A DNA stretch of 64,000 bases from Epiperipatus broadwayi (GCA_028023455.1 JAQFVV010000505.1:1-64000); one strand, 5' to 3'; shown: positions 11,080 through 23,215, counted from the first letter of the stretch. Notes: a model not told the origin generated them from the sequence alone. Translations and numbers: made by a program.

Positions 11080-12750
11080 TTCCCAAGAAAGAGACAAGAG
11101 AACTATTCCTGTTTATTAAAAACTGAAAGAAATGAGTGCTGATAAAAATACTTGTAAGTCAATCAGTTAAATTGGCTATATACTTTACAAAATACGTTCA
11201 TTACAAATTAATGAAATACACACATCCTAATAATCTTAGAAACAGATGAATCAGTATATTATGATCCACACAGAAAAAAAATTCTTGATATATATCCCGA
11301 ATATGACTGAGTTGCCACTAAAATTAAAAGAATCTTTTAATAATTGTCAAGGAAGTGGAAGGCCATCTTAGACTGCTTAATCTGGAAACAAAATAATCAG
11401 ACAGAAATATAATGTAACTTTTTTATATAGTAGAACATGAATCTTAGCATTCCATCCAGTTTAGTAGAATAAGTTGCTTTTGTTAAACAAATACTGTCTG
11501 TTATCTAATTAGTTTGCCAATAAAATAAATTTTATTTTATTGCAAAAAATACTGTTTGTCTTGTTCAAAAATTCATCAGTTGAACATAGCAATACAAAGA
11601 CATGATTCCTGCAGGATCCTGTAAAATGTTTCTTCTTATCCTGAAATTCTCCTCTGGCTTTTTTATGTTTCAGGAAAACCATATATATGCCTTATTGAGT
11701 AGATATGGGATCACCAAAAATGCAAATGACAAACATTCAACAAACTTAATTGTATCAATAATTCTACGCTAACACGCTTAGATTAGAGAAGTTTAATATT
11801 GTAAAAATTATGTTTATCTGCACTAAGCTTTTTCCAAGTTTCTGGACTTCATATTCATAGCCGAGTGCAGATGATAGTAATGAGGAGACATATTCTAATT
11901 CATGCAAATTAGTTATGTTAGTTGTGTCATAGGTCATCATTTTATTTTGTTTAGATTAATTGTAATGAAAGTACTTTTGCGGAAATATTCTAGCAAGCTA
12001 ATTACAACTAAGTACCTAAAAACCCAGCTGTTATACCAATTAAAAGTAGATCCACATCAACAATGAACTTTCATATCTCTCTCATGATACAGATGTAAAA
12101 GACATAGATCAATGATTTTCAGTACCAGTACATTTCGTTTTCAACCATCTTAGAAATACTTACAGAAGACTTTATGCTCTCTCTGGATATATTGTATCTT
12201 TTGCATATTTCAATAAAATAATCATTACAAATCGCAGATAATTAGCAATTTTTTCTATATCAACCAATCGCCTAGTATCAACAAAACAATCTTCAGCATG
12301 CCGGCTGTAGATAAATTCCTTGTTTTTTCCAAGACACAGCTAAATTTTTAGGCAGCTCAACATTCAATTATTTTACAGTAATCCTTGGATTAATAATATA
12401 ATTATTAAAAAAAAAAAAAACTTTAAGACAATGAACTCTCACATCTCCATCTTGAATTAAAATGAAGATTACTAATGCCATTACTTTAACCTTTTTCAAC
12501 CATCGTATAACATTGCTAATAATTCCAATTATTAACATTTAAAGTGTATGCTTATTTGCAAGTATCGGATTGTAACAGCTGATTTTCAGAATTTCAAATG
12601 GTATTGGTCTTGTTGATTCTAAAACATGCTAGATTCTTTCAAAAAGTATGCAAAGATTGATCTTTACTTTTCAAAATATATAGCTAAAAAATAATCTATC
12701 TTATTATTTTCTGGACGAATGGGAAGCTGCTTAAACAAGCATTTTTTGAC
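11080..12750. other. Stretch with no recognised feature
   Basis: AT-rich, no frame over 60 codons with a recognisable product, no tRNA-like structure and no paired element ends noticed. Confidence 0.4.
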
Positions 12751-12756
12751 ATTAGA

Positions 12757-12892
12757 AACTTTACTAATATTTTTTTTTTCTCATGTGTCATAGCATCAGC
12801 CGGGAAGCGAATCCGCTAACCCGGGACAACTGCTTGTAAAGCAGCTGTCACTGACCTCTCGACCACCAATGCTTGACAACTTTACTAATATT
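12757..12892 (-). mobile_element. tRNA-derived SINE, copy S2, with 15-bp target duplication
   Basis: AACTTTACTAATATT occurs at 12757-12771 and 12878-12892, exactly flanking the body. On the minus strand the body reads GCATTGGTGGTCGAGAGGTC, an anticodon arm CTGCTTTACAAGCAG (anticodon TAC, Val-like), a box-B-like part stretched by a few bases (CCCGGGTTAGCGGATTC), then TGATGCTATGACACATG and an A-rich run. The tail is the same as in the Gly-type copies although the head differs, so one SINE family has at least two head types. The long target duplication and A-tail show LINE-type retroposition. Confidence 0.85.
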
Positions 12893-13319
12893 AGATGCAC
12901 ATTATTTACCTCGACTCAACTAGGACATGGACTATCTTCTATATATACATATAATTAATGCAACAAATGACACTAAAAATTCATTTGATAAAACCTAATA
13001 GTGAAAAATCTCCAAAATCAGAAGAGACCTATATGCCATAAAAAAAAATTTAGTCAGAACTATTGTAACACTCTTAAGTTGTATATGGTATTAAATAATC
13101 AAATGAGTTTTATAGCTTTGGTGTTCATAAAAAATTTGAGGATTGGAAGTGTCAGAATTAAAAATGATCTGAAAATATTAAACTCATCTAACACTCCATA
13201 GCAGCACCAAAACCATATCGAACAGCAAGTAGCATATACTTTATCAATAAAACTTGAAATTCATTCCACAAGAAATGAAAAAAATACTTATCTTCAATAA
13301 CTATTTCAACTTTGTTTTC

Positions 13320-13800
13320 AATTCAAAAGAAGTACAATAATTAATTTATACATGTATTTTTATTTTTTTAATTAAATGTCAAAATAATACCTGAAATCGG
13401 ACAATAAAGACCAAAAACTCCAGCATGGTAACGTTATTAAAGTAAAAGCATGTTTTTAAAAGCAAAAAAAAGGCATCAAACATTGTTAGCCGAGAGGTCA
13501 TCGCACCCACCTTGCAAGCAAGTAGTTGGTTGCAGACGGGTGTGGGGTTCGCATCCCGGCCGATGCTATGACATATGAAAAAAAAAAGGCACAGTAATGT
13601 TATTAAAATAAAAGCATGTTTTTAAAAGCAAAAAAAGAACTTGTTCGTTTCCAATAAAAAATAAGTAGATAAATTAATGTAGACTTTTTTTTATAAATAT
13701 AATAACAGACATCAGACAATAAAGAAATGGGACAATAATTAATTTAGACTTTTTTTTTCTGTAATACCATTAATCGGACAATAAAGGCCGGACAGGTAAC
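13320..13800. repeat. Degenerate tandem repeat block split by a SINE
   Basis: The motif ATCGGACAATAAAG, preceded by AATACC-like sequence, recurs near 13395, 13710 and 13770. The segment GCATGTTTTTAAAAGCAAAA appears on both sides of the SINE at 13475-13590 (near 13448 and 13613). The block looks like a local duplication into which the SINE inserted. Confidence 0.5.
13475..13590 (+). mobile_element. tRNA-derived SINE, copy S3
   Basis: The head reads TTGTTAGCCGAGAGGTCATCG, then an anticodon-like loop CCTTGCAAG, box B GGGGTTCGCATCCC and the family tail GATGCTATGACATATG plus an A-run. The variable region holds extra bases compared with the other copies. A short repeat of an A-run followed by GGCA flanks it. 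Same family as the copies at 12757, 7302 and 53029. Confidence 0.75.
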
Positions 13801-14557
13801 ATTATATTTATGTGTATTAAAGAGTGTAAAGCGCCATCAGGCGACTTGTATGGTCTAAAAAATAAGTACCCTATTTCATTACTGGAAAGGATTGTAAATT
13901 ATATATATTCATTGTACTTTCCTTTGAGTGATACTCATACCAACAGATAAGACACCTTATAAATAGACATATAAAACAATCTAACATAAGATCCTTGATT
14001 AAAAATCTAAGATTGATTATTCAATGAAGTGCATTAAATATGAGAAACTTGTTCCAAAACCACATACTCTAATTAATCTTTTCCTTTTACAACATCACAA
14101 CTAAAGAATAAAAAAAAATCATATGTAAATGAGAATTCTGGTTAATGACTTTTGTGTATTACTGATCGTACTTGATCTTATCAATATTAGCAATTATATT
14201 TAAAGTTGTGACACTTAATACATCCTTGCAATCAAAGTATGCTTTGTATTCTCTTGCTAATTACATTTATGCAATTTACTAAGTTTTACTTGTAATATTC
14301 TAGGTGTTAATGAACTTATTTGAACACAAGTTGTCAAAAAGCCCCATATTTTATTTATATTAAATATCTAATTTATTTTTTTTACTTAATCGATATACTT
14401 TTTTGAAATAAAAAATGCGTATAACAAATATATTAATTTATGTAGTTTTTCAACTTAAGCATAAATCTGACAATGAAAAAAGTTGTAAAATTAAATTGCC
14501 TATGATTAAATAATTTTTAAAAGTGAATTTATTAAGATTGAATATTAAAAAGAAATT

Positions 14558-15078
14558 TACAATCTGCAATTTAATACCATGTTTCCCCCAAAAAATCTGA
14601 AAATAAGTCCTAGAATACTGATTATATGCTTCATAAAGTAATGAATGTATAAGTAAATCTAAATGTAGATTTTTGTAATTGAATAAATGTAATTTTTATC
14701 CACAAAAAAATAAGACATCTGAAAATAAGCCATAAGGTGTCTTTTGAGCAAAAATTTACAATCTGAGATTTAATACCATGTTTCCCCAAAAGTAAGACTA
14801 ACCTGGAAATAAGTCCTAGCATGATTTTTCAGGATGCTCATATATCTTACTTAAGATTGTTAGCCAGATGGATGAATTTCGCTTGTCTACTGAAACATGA
14901 TGTATTGAATTATACACCTCATAAAGTAATGAATGTATAAAATAAATGCAAATTTTTGTAATTGAATAAATGTAGATTTTATACAAGAAAAAATAAGACA
15001 TCTCCCAAAAATAAGCCATAAGGTGTCTTTTGAGCAAAAATTCATTGAAGGCCTAGTCTTATTTCAGGGAAACATGGT
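14558..15078. mobile_element. MITE with CCATGTTTCCC inverted ends, partly duplicated
   Basis: The outer ends are ACCATGTTTCCCC at about 14772 and, on the other strand, ACCATGTTTCCCTGAAATAA at about 15077. AAAATAAG-type motifs repeat inside, together with GCCATAAGGTGTCTTTTGAG at both 14729 and 15016. This end type occurs in widespread MITEs of animals. A second left end with its own flank lies at 14558-14770 (the flank ACAATCTG...TTTAATACC is duplicated), so the left part is a tandem duplicate of about 195 bp. Confidence 0.65.
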
Positions 15079-15699
15079 ATATATGATGTTCAACATGTAA
15101 AGAAAATTTTCAATGAAATATACAAGTAAAGACATTTCTGTTAGTGATACAGTCTTTCCCAAAGGAATATATATTAGAAAACATTTTTGACTTCTACTGG
15201 AAATAAGTTTACGAGATTAAACAAATATTTTAAAATTAGTTTTTCAGATAGATTGTAGAAAATTTTTTAGTTTTGTTTCCTAATATTATTCTAAAAATTT
15301 ATAATTAACATAAAAACTATCATGATTTGTCAGATCACCAATGCAAGATCTTCATAAACTGCAGATCTTAAATATTTTTAAATTTTGATATTTTTGTGGT
15401 CATGATTCTATTGCTCACCAAAAGACCTGCCCAAATGCAGCATTAAAGTATTGACTGTTAGTAGTATGCTATTTCTCAATAACCTTATTCTAAGTTTTTT
15501 TAGTTACATATATAAACTTAAATAAAATTTGATGTTTAGTTACTTTATAGATGAGTAAAGCCCCTTTAACCATCATTAATGTTCTACACAGTGATGAATT
15601 CAAAAAATTAAAAAAAAACAACAGTATTATCTATTAAATGATAAAGTTGTATTCAGCTTTCACTTATTTGTTTAATATATTATCTATTTTAAACAGCTT

Positions 15700-16080
15700 A
15701 ACTAATAACCAAATCTCATAAAGAAACTTGAAGAGATTCCAAACAGGAATTAATTCACTAATGGCTTTATTGTCTTTCAATTCGGCCCCTGTAACCAGTT
15801 TGAGTCATTAACTATGTGGTTTATGTATCTCCATAGAACTGACTGTTAAAATTCCATTTATGACCAGGGGTTGCCTGAATCTCTTGATGAAACTGTACTT
15901 ATGTTTAGGAAAATCAAATCCAGCTGACTTTATTGTTGGATCTGAATTCAATCGTAAATTCTTGGTTGATCATCTAAATAAAGAACTCTTGATTTGAGAT
16001 GAATTTTAGATAGCAAAACTATACCTTGAGTTACTAAGTCTGATCTGCTAAACATATATTGACCATAGTTATTTATCATC
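15700..16080 (-). mobile_element. 3' fragment of the Jockey-type LINE seen at 56830-59400
   Basis: The order of motifs matches the 3' part of the LINE at 56.8 kb on the same strand, for example ATTCACTAATGGCTTTATTG here against ATTCACCAGTGGCTTCATTG there, and AGGAAAATCAAATCCAGCTG against AGGAAGATCAAATCCAAATA. It is 5'-truncated and non-coding. Confidence 0.6.
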
Positions 16081-16191
16081 ATCTATGATGATGATGAGAA
16101 AAAGATGGAATGAAAATTCAGATTGGACTAAAGTTTTTTATTCTGATTTCCATATTTTATTCTACTTTTGTTAAACATTCAGCTCCACATA

Positions 16192-16262
16192 TAACTTCTT
16201 ACGATAAACATCATATGATCACCATTTCATAGAGAGTTTTGCCTGTTTTAACTTCTTACGAT
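16192..16262 (-). mobile_element. Miniature copy (43 bp) of foldback family A with 14-bp target duplication
   Basis: TAACTTCTTACGAT occurs at 16192-16205 and 16249-16262. Between them are 43 bases that begin AAACATCATATGATCACCAT and end GAGAGTTTTGCCTGTTT. These are the two ends of the 415-bp element at 52117-52531 (AAACATCGCATGATCACCAT and TTTGCCTGTTTT) joined by loss of the whole hairpin interior. It defines the family's ends independently. Confidence 0.8.
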
Positions 16263-16616
16263 GTTCGATCAAAAACAAATCACTATAAATACAAAATAAC
16301 GTCTGTTAACTTTTTATTTAAAATCAAATTTCTATTAAATAAAGCTTATTAATTTTTTTGCAATTTTTATTTTAATAAGAATATCAATTTTATTAATGAG
16401 AATAATAAATTAATTAAGACCTTATACCAGTTGGCAAATAATCTTTTTCTTTCTTTTTTTAAATAAATAAAGACTAAGATGAACAGATGTTAATTAAAAA
16501 TCACAGTAATTAACAAACTATCTTGTTAATTCTTATAGATGTAATACAATTTTCTTCTTCTACCTCCTTTCCTTATGTATTGGTTGATTTCTATATTTAC
16601 TTATTATACAATTACA

Positions 16617-16750
16617 GACCTTCTTATAAACTTATCACTATTTTTTACACCAAAACTTTACTCTTAGTTTCTGATGATTACTGCAGGACAGACAAAACAG
16701 TAAGAGTAAAGTTTTGGTGTAAAAAATAGTATTGATAAGTGTATAAGGTC
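16617..16750. repeat. Foldback element with 50-bp arms
   Basis: Arms of about 50 bases (GACCTTCTTATAAACTTATC...TACTCTTA and its near-perfect inverse from 16701) surround a loop of about 34 bases. Differences are few (a TT, one extra base pair and single changes), so the pair is fairly young. No flanking duplication identified. Confidence 0.8.
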
Positions 16751-17449
16751 AGAAATGGTATATCTTGTTAGCTACTAACACATTATTGTTCCATTTTAAT
16801 AGACAAAACTTTAATTACTTTTCATTACTTATATTTGATGCTTTTATCGCATATTTTATAATTAAAAACTTACTTATTAAAAAAAAAACTCTCTTCCATA
16901 TCATGGAACTTATAAAATTGAGAAGAGGGAGATTCCTTTGGGTCAGCTGTGCTCAGACATCTACATTGAACTTATTAAGATTAATACCCAATGATAAAAA
17001 CGATTATTAAAAAATGGTATATTCTTAATATGGTCTTTACAATTATTATGACCTTATTCAATCCTTTAAACCCCATGCAACCAATATCCAGGATTGGTCA
17101 TGTCTGTATAATGACTGTATCTACACATGATCTTATAAATTTTCATGTTGTGCATTTTTTGCAGATATACAAATAATACCTAAATAGATTTTTGAACAAG
17201 CTTCTTTTGATGGTATTTTATTAGTCTCTTCATTGCAAGGCGATAATCGTTGAATGAATGAGATTGCAACATGAACTAATTGAAGAATAATGGTTTAACA
17301 TGAAATGCATTTTGGGGATCATTTACATTTTTTCAGATAACTTTTTATGTCTTAAGAATATGTGGTCTGAGTTTCTGCAATTCATATGATTGCAGTATCT
17401 TCTAGAAAATTTCATCGGCATCATTCATTCAGACATTGTATATAGTAAT

Positions 17450-17650
17450 TTAAAGTGACTGTTATATTGTCAGTACTTCAGATTTGCTCATATATAAATA
17501 TTTGAGTCATAGGTATAAGAGGGATTCTTTTTATTCCTGCATAAATTCTATATCTTGTATTGGTCAGAGGGTATTCATTTATTATTTAACACTCACAAAG
17601 CGTTTGCACAATTGGCTTGAAAGGCCGATATGAATGTGATTGCAGTATGG
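17450..17650 (-). repeat. Dispersed repeat G, copy 1
   Basis: About 190 bases match 47930-48120 in the opposite orientation, including ATTTGCTCATATATAAATAT, TTCCTGCATAAATTCTATAT, CAAAGCGTTTGCACAATTGG and AAAGGCCGATATGAATGT. No coding content, end structure or superfamily recognised. Confidence 0.75.
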
Positions 17651-18087
17651 TAATGTTGAGGTAAAGAATGCAATGATCAATTAAAAAAATACAAAATATC
17701 TCTGCGCTGAAATAATTATTTACCCTTCCATAAAATGTTAAAAGTGGATAGAAATAAATCCCTACCTTGTGAGAGAATGATGTAATAGAGAAATAGGCAT
17801 AGAGATTAAGATATTTCATGTCTCTAGTTCACATGATGAGTGAGTGTTTGCAAAATGAGGTCGGTGATCGGAGTTCCTATGCTGATAGATGGTTGCGATA
17901 TGATAAATTTGTGTTTAGAGATGCAATGATAAAATCAAAACACTTGAAATATATGCAATTCATTTTTATAAACATTTTAAACCGATTTATTTATTAGTTT
18001 ATCTTAATTAAACATTATTTCAATTTTAAAAACCAAATCTTAGTACTCCTTCATTACCATAACTTAATATTAATGCATGCCTTACAT

Positions 18088-18523
18088 CAGGGCTGGCCAA
18101 CTTTTGTTTTCATAAGAGCTACTTTCTATTTTAGAAATGTGCTGCGATCGACTTGTTGTCATGGGCGTAGTCTAAGTGGAGGGAAGTGTGAAAAACATAC
18201 TATTTTTATATATCTACCTAGTAAAAAATATCAAATATTTAACGGATCAAAAAACTCATGTCCGGGGGGGAATTAAAACAACATGAGTAATTATTAACAA
18301 TATTTATTAATTCAAATTGGCTACATTAAGTTAAGATTAAAAATATTACTTTCAATAATGATACGACTTAGTAGACTTCATCTATCTAGAATTGGGAAAA
18401 AATTTAGAACAAAAATAAAAAAACTTGAAAATCTTGACTTGTTTCACTCGTTACCAGATAGGTCTTGCCAGATTGGCCTCGCGATCAACCAATGGATCAC
18501 GATAGACTTGTTGGCCACCCCCG
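18088..18523. mobile_element. Non-autonomous hAT element with 8-bp target duplication
   Basis: CCTTACAT at 18080-18087 and 18524-18531 exactly flanks inverted ends CAGGGCTGGCCAACTTTTGT and, on the other strand, CGGGGGTGGCCAACAAGTCT. The end sequence and 8-bp target are typical of hAT elements. No transposase is coded. The first three bases of the right end have drifted from CAG to CGG. Confidence 0.88.
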
Positions 18524-19389
18524 CCTTACATGATGCTAAAAAAACATGTTTGTATGTCATATATATATATATATATCAAATTATCTGATTGAATTTTGAG
18601 ACTTATGAAAAAGTTATGATTTATACTAGCTTTTGATGTCGCATATTCTTTGTCAATGCAAGTTAATAACAGAAACACAGATAATATTCTGAACCAACAC
18701 CAATGGGCATTAAGTGGCAATTTATAAATTTTAATATTAATGGTGTAATTACAATGTTTTACAAATGAAAATGCTTTAATCTTACATCGCCAAACTTTCT
18801 TCTCCACATAAATAACATTGTTCTGATGTAGTTCCCCAAAATGGCTTCACAACTTTTCATATTCATAGAAAACTGATATTTTTTTTATTTTTATTTACTA
18901 CACAAATATTATGGCAATCTAATTTTGAATTAAGCCTCATTTCTTGTAAGAATATAGCAGAGCAAATTCAGCATAGAATAGTTTATCCTGCTTCAATATG
19001 AAGAAACAAAGACAAATCTAAAAATTAAAAAGTCATACCACTTATACATGTTAAATAGGGTCAAAAATGGTGAAATCCAAATAAATTTTTATGAGCATGA
19101 AAGGATACATATCCTTTCACTAAATGCTTTAAAAGAAATAGCTATTAGAAATAGATGTAAAGACTTCCAATAAAAATTAATGCACAGACTGGAAAGAGGG
19201 ATGTAAAAAAATCAACGTCTTTTGAAGCAGTAAAAAAAAAACTCATTGAATATTTGCTAACAATACAATAATCACTGCCTAATAAAATAAACTGACGAGC
19301 ACTACAGATTGTATAATAAATCCAGTGATAAAAGAAAATATAATTATTATATGTACAATGTTTGTGAGCATTTTGTATTTATAAACAAT

Positions 19390-19722
19390 ATATTTATATA
19401 ATGAGTGTGCTAATAGCTCTTAACAAGCTTTCCTGAATATCCCTATTCTCAGACCAGTTTCTAGCTCTGGCTGTTGTCAGTGAGGCACTAGTACATTCAG
19501 ATATTACATTTATAAATACTAGGTCAAACTCCAGCATTTATCTAATAGTTACCTATTAAATAGAAAATCTGACGACAGCCAGAACTAGAAACCGGTCTGA
19601 GGATAGGGATATTCAGAAAAGCTTGTTAAGAGCTATTAGCACCCTCATTATATAACATTTGTAGTACAAGCTTATTAAATTAAGTCACATGATATATGAC
19701 TAGATTTCCTTGCAATTCAATT
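19390..19722. mobile_element. Foldback element, family B copy 1
   Basis: Arms such as GCTAATAGCTCTTAACAAGC and CCAGTTTCTAGCTCTGGCTG near 19411-19475 recur inverted near 19565-19645. The core TCAGTGAGGCACTAG lies near 19478. The right end carries the tail GTCACATGATATATGACTAG then ATTTCCTTGCAAT at 19684-19716. No protein is coded. The left end is shorter than in the copy at 31452. Confidence 0.75.
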
Positions 19723-19734
19723 TATTGTATGTTA

Positions 19735-21390
19735 CATGTAATGAACTACCAAGAAAAAGCTGTAGAAGAAAATAAAAGTCTCAAGAATGTAAAACAACAT
19801 TTTGGTATTGGTAGGAAATTTATATCTGCAATAAGAAAAAAAGATGGAATTATTACTAAAAAGAAATGACATTATGAAATGGGTAGAAGACTTTTATAAA
19901 GACTTTTATATAGTAATAAAGAACAAGTACCTCCTACTTCTATTACATCTTCTGATTGCCCAGAATTTTAAATGAAGAAGTGAAACATGCAATTAAATGC
20001 ATGAAGAAAGGAAAGGCTCCAGGTAATGATGGAATTATAATCGATATATTAAAAGAAGCAGGTGAAGAAATGGAATTTTTTTTAGCAATGTACCAGATGA
20101 TTGGAAGAATGCAGTAATAATAATAATATTTAAAAAAGGTGACAAAGAAGATATTAGAAATTACAGACCTATCAGCCTTTTATCAGTTTTATACAAAATT
20201 TTTACCAAGATAATTACAACTCGTCTACAAAGAACATTGGATTTCCACCAACCAAGGAAACAAGCTGGATTTAAAAGTGGTTTTAGTACAGTAGATCATA
20301 TCCAGGTATTGAGAGAAGTTATAGAAAGGACAAATGATTATGAGTTGCCATTATGTTTTGGATTTGTAGATTATGAAAAGGCATTTGATTCTATAAACAT
20401 TTCTTCAGTGGTATAGATCCAGGATATTGTCATATTTTAAAGAATATTTATAAAAATGCAACAGGTGGGAAAGTCAACATTGAGAAAGATGTAAGACAAG
20501 GTGACTCCATATCTCCAAAACTTTTTACAGCAGTGTTGCAAGAAGTATTTTGTGGATTAAAATGGGGAAACTAAAGGAGTGAAAATAAATGGAGATTATT
20601 TAAGTCATTTAGATTTTGCAGATGATATAGTTGCTTTTGCAAATAATGCTTCAGAGCTTCAGGAAATGTTGCAGGAGTTATCAGATGAAAGTAGGACTAA
20701 AGATAAATGTTAAAAAGACTAAAGTAATGTTTAATCGATTTGCTCAAAATATGAAAATAAAGATTGATTATGATGAATTAGAAGAAGTTATCAGTTACAA
20801 ATACCTTGGTCAGATTATTAATACAGCTGGAAACATAATGGATGAAATTAATCATAGAATTAAACTTGGTTGGAGTGCTTTTGGTAGAAATAACTTGATA
20901 CTAAAAGGAAATATGCCTATGTGTTTGAAAAGAAAGGTTTTTAACACATGTGTTTTACCAGTTCTTACTTATGGATCTGAGACTTGGACACTTAATAGAA
21001 GAGCAATACAGAGACTCCAAACCACTCAAAGAAGTATGGAGAGATGCATGTTGGGAGTAACAAGAGATCAAAAACACAATATATGAGTAAGAGAACAAAC
21101 AGGTGTTACTGACCTCATTGAAAAAGATAAAAGATTGAAGTGGAGTTGTGCTGGACATATTGCTAGAAGAGATGATAATAGATGGACAATTGAAATCTTA
21201 AACTGGATTCCAAGAGATTGTAAAAGACCCAGAAAGAGACCATATGTGAGATGGATAGATGAAATAAGAAAGTGTGCAGGGGTCATGTGGAGAAGAGAAG
21301 CTAAAGATCGGAGAAGATGGATTAAACTTGGAGAGATCTTCATCTTGCAGTGGATTGATAATGGTTGTTGTTGATGATGATGATGACATG
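19735..21390 (+). mobile_element. RTE-type LINE, 5'-truncated copy 1
   Basis: It begins in the linker between endonuclease and reverse transcriptase (KAVEENKSLKNVKQHFGIGR) and runs through the RT: VKHAIKCMKKGKAPGNDGI, FKKGDKEDIRNYRPISLL, QAGFKSGFSTVDHI, the catalytic Asp in VDYEKAFDSI, VRQGDSISPKLFT, and FADD at 20615-20626. The C-terminal part follows in two frames, 20631-21086 (YLGQIIN, LPVLTYGSETWTL, MLGVTRDQ) and 21135-21374 (CAGHIARR, RWTIEILNWIPRDCKR, VRWIDEIRK). It ends in a (GAT)n-like tail, as RTE elements often do. Several frameshifts and stops make it inactive. The C-terminal frames are the best kept. Confidence 0.92.
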
Positions 21391-21559
21391 TAATAAATTA
21401 AAGGCAAAACTCTCTTAGTGCCACTCAATACAAGACAGAATAATCAATGGATGCCAGAAGGCTTGTGCATAAAACCCCTATTTAGTGCCTACTCATCCAA
21501 TATCCCCAGACTAAGAAATGGTGATCATGTGATATTTAGTGGTTTAATAAATTAAAGGC
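21391..21559 (+). mobile_element. Foldback family A copy A1, internally deleted, 15-bp target duplication
   Basis: TAATAAATTAAAGGC at 21391-21405 and 21545-21559 flanks a copy that starts AAAACTCTCTTAGTGCCACT. It contains TCAATGGATGCCAGAAGGCT and CCAATATCCCCAGACTA and ends with the tail GGTGATCATGTGATATTTAG. The second hairpin arm is missing. It lies directly after the (GAT)n end of the RTE copy. Confidence 0.8.
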
Positions 21560-22276
21560 TGGGTATTAAAAAAAAAACATTGTTTGCAATGAATGTAATT
21601 TACAAAAAATGTAAAATAAAAAAAGTTGTTTTATTAATATCATAGACTCAGTGGTGAACAAAAAAAATCTAAGTACTCAGATAAGTGCATTTTAAATAAA
21701 ACTTTGCATTTCTATTTATTGTTGTTATGAATATAATGCTTTTCTTATTTTAAGGCTGTTCAGCACAAAAATGCATTGAGATTGTATTTAGTATTTCCAA
21801 TATAATTATATACACAACTTTTCACTTCTTTTTCTTTTTAAATTATAGTTCCATGATAATAAATATATAAATTCAACATTCCTTTTCTTTTTAAAACTTG
21901 TTTTATTCCAAACTATAATTTTCTTTCTCCTTCCATACAACGTTTCAACTACATTCTGTAGTCATTATCAAGTTTCCTTAAAATAATAATAATAATAATA
22001 ATAAAATAAATAAAAAACAAAAATAATAACACAAATAAATAAAATATTAATACATTCCAAATATATAATTCAAATAAACCATAATATTATTATAATCTAC
22101 AAATACAATTATTTACCTCCTTCCCTATCTTTAATTATTTCTTTTAAAATACCTTTATAAATTAATACTCTTCTTAAAATAAATTTATTATCTATTCTCT
22201 AAATCTTTACCCATTAACATTCTTTTTATAACCCTCCCCCCCTTTTTTTATTTTTATATATTATTCCTATATTATC

Positions 22277-22645
22277 TTATTTTTTATCTTTATTTATTAA
22301 CATTCTATTTAATACTGGTTTATACTGATCTATATATACTTCCTCTTTTTTTATTCTCTCTTTAAAATTTGTAATGCATTCCAATGGCCTTATATCAAAA
22401 TTTTCATGCTTAAATTCCTTTTTATGAATATATATAGCAGATTTTTTATCATATAAATGCTGCCTTAATCTAGTTTTTAATTTATTCTTACTTGTTCCTA
22501 TATAAGTCATATTTACATTACTCTTATCACAATCCATACATTTAATTATATATACCGAATTTATACATTCTAAAATATCAATTTTATCATAATCATTTAT
22601 TAACTCACCCAAACATTGTTTCCTTTTATAAACAGGGCAAATTAA
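22277..22645 (-). pseudogene. GIY-YIG endonuclease domain of Penelope-like element 1
   Basis: The 111-codon frame 22277-22612 extends upstream in frame to about 22645. It reads VYIIKCMDCDKSNV, TYIGTSKNKLKTRLRQH, FKHENFDIRPLECI and EEVYIDQYKPVLNRM. These are the VYxIxC, YIGxTxxxLxxRxxxH and closing ExxxI segments of the GIY-YIG nuclease domain that follows the RT in Penelope-like elements and is thought to nick target DNA. It is intact through its stop. A frameshift just upstream separates it from the RT part. Confidence 0.85.
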
Positions 22646-22654
22646 TGTATCCTA

Positions 22655-23215
22655 TTAAAATACCTAAAAAATTTCTTAATTTTAAAAAATAAATATCTTG
22701 ATACCCTAAATCCTATATAAATTATTTTATTTTCTCCATTTTTATTCAATTTAATCTTTCTTTTTATATTTTCAGTATTATAACTAGATATCAATTTTTT
22801 TACAATATATTCAGGATAATCATTTTTAATACATTCCCCCTAACATTATTTATTTCATTCTTAAAAAACATTTCATTTGAACATACCTTAACAGCCCTAA
22901 TAATCTTATTATTAACAATATTAAGCTTGCAATGTTTTTCAATATCAGAGTACCAATTATTAGCTAATCCAAAATATGTATTCTTTCTAAATACTGTTGT
23001 ATCTATATAAATTATTCCATCCATTCCAAATTTTTTAAAAATTCTTATATCCATATAATCAATTACATTGTTATTTTCTTTTTCCATTATAAACTTTATT
23101 TTATCATTTTTTGTATTTATATACCCCAAAAAATTATTTGCTTTTCTAATATTCCCATTAAAAATCAAAAAATAATCATCTACATATCTATTATAATATA
23201 TAAAAATAAAAAAAG
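22655..23215 (-). pseudogene. Reverse transcriptase fragment of Penelope-like element 1
   Basis: Minus-strand translation shows YYNRYVDDYFLIFNG with the catalytic YVDD at 23175-23186, then DYMDIRIFKK, YIDTTVFRKNTYF and NNWYSDIEKHCKLNIVNNK, in the order expected after motif C of Penelope RTs. A frameshift near a five-G run at about 22845 separates this from YPEYIVKKLISSYN, and another near 22650 precedes the endonuclease. The N-terminal part of the RT is absent because the copy is truncated at the palindrome centre. Confidence 0.85.
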
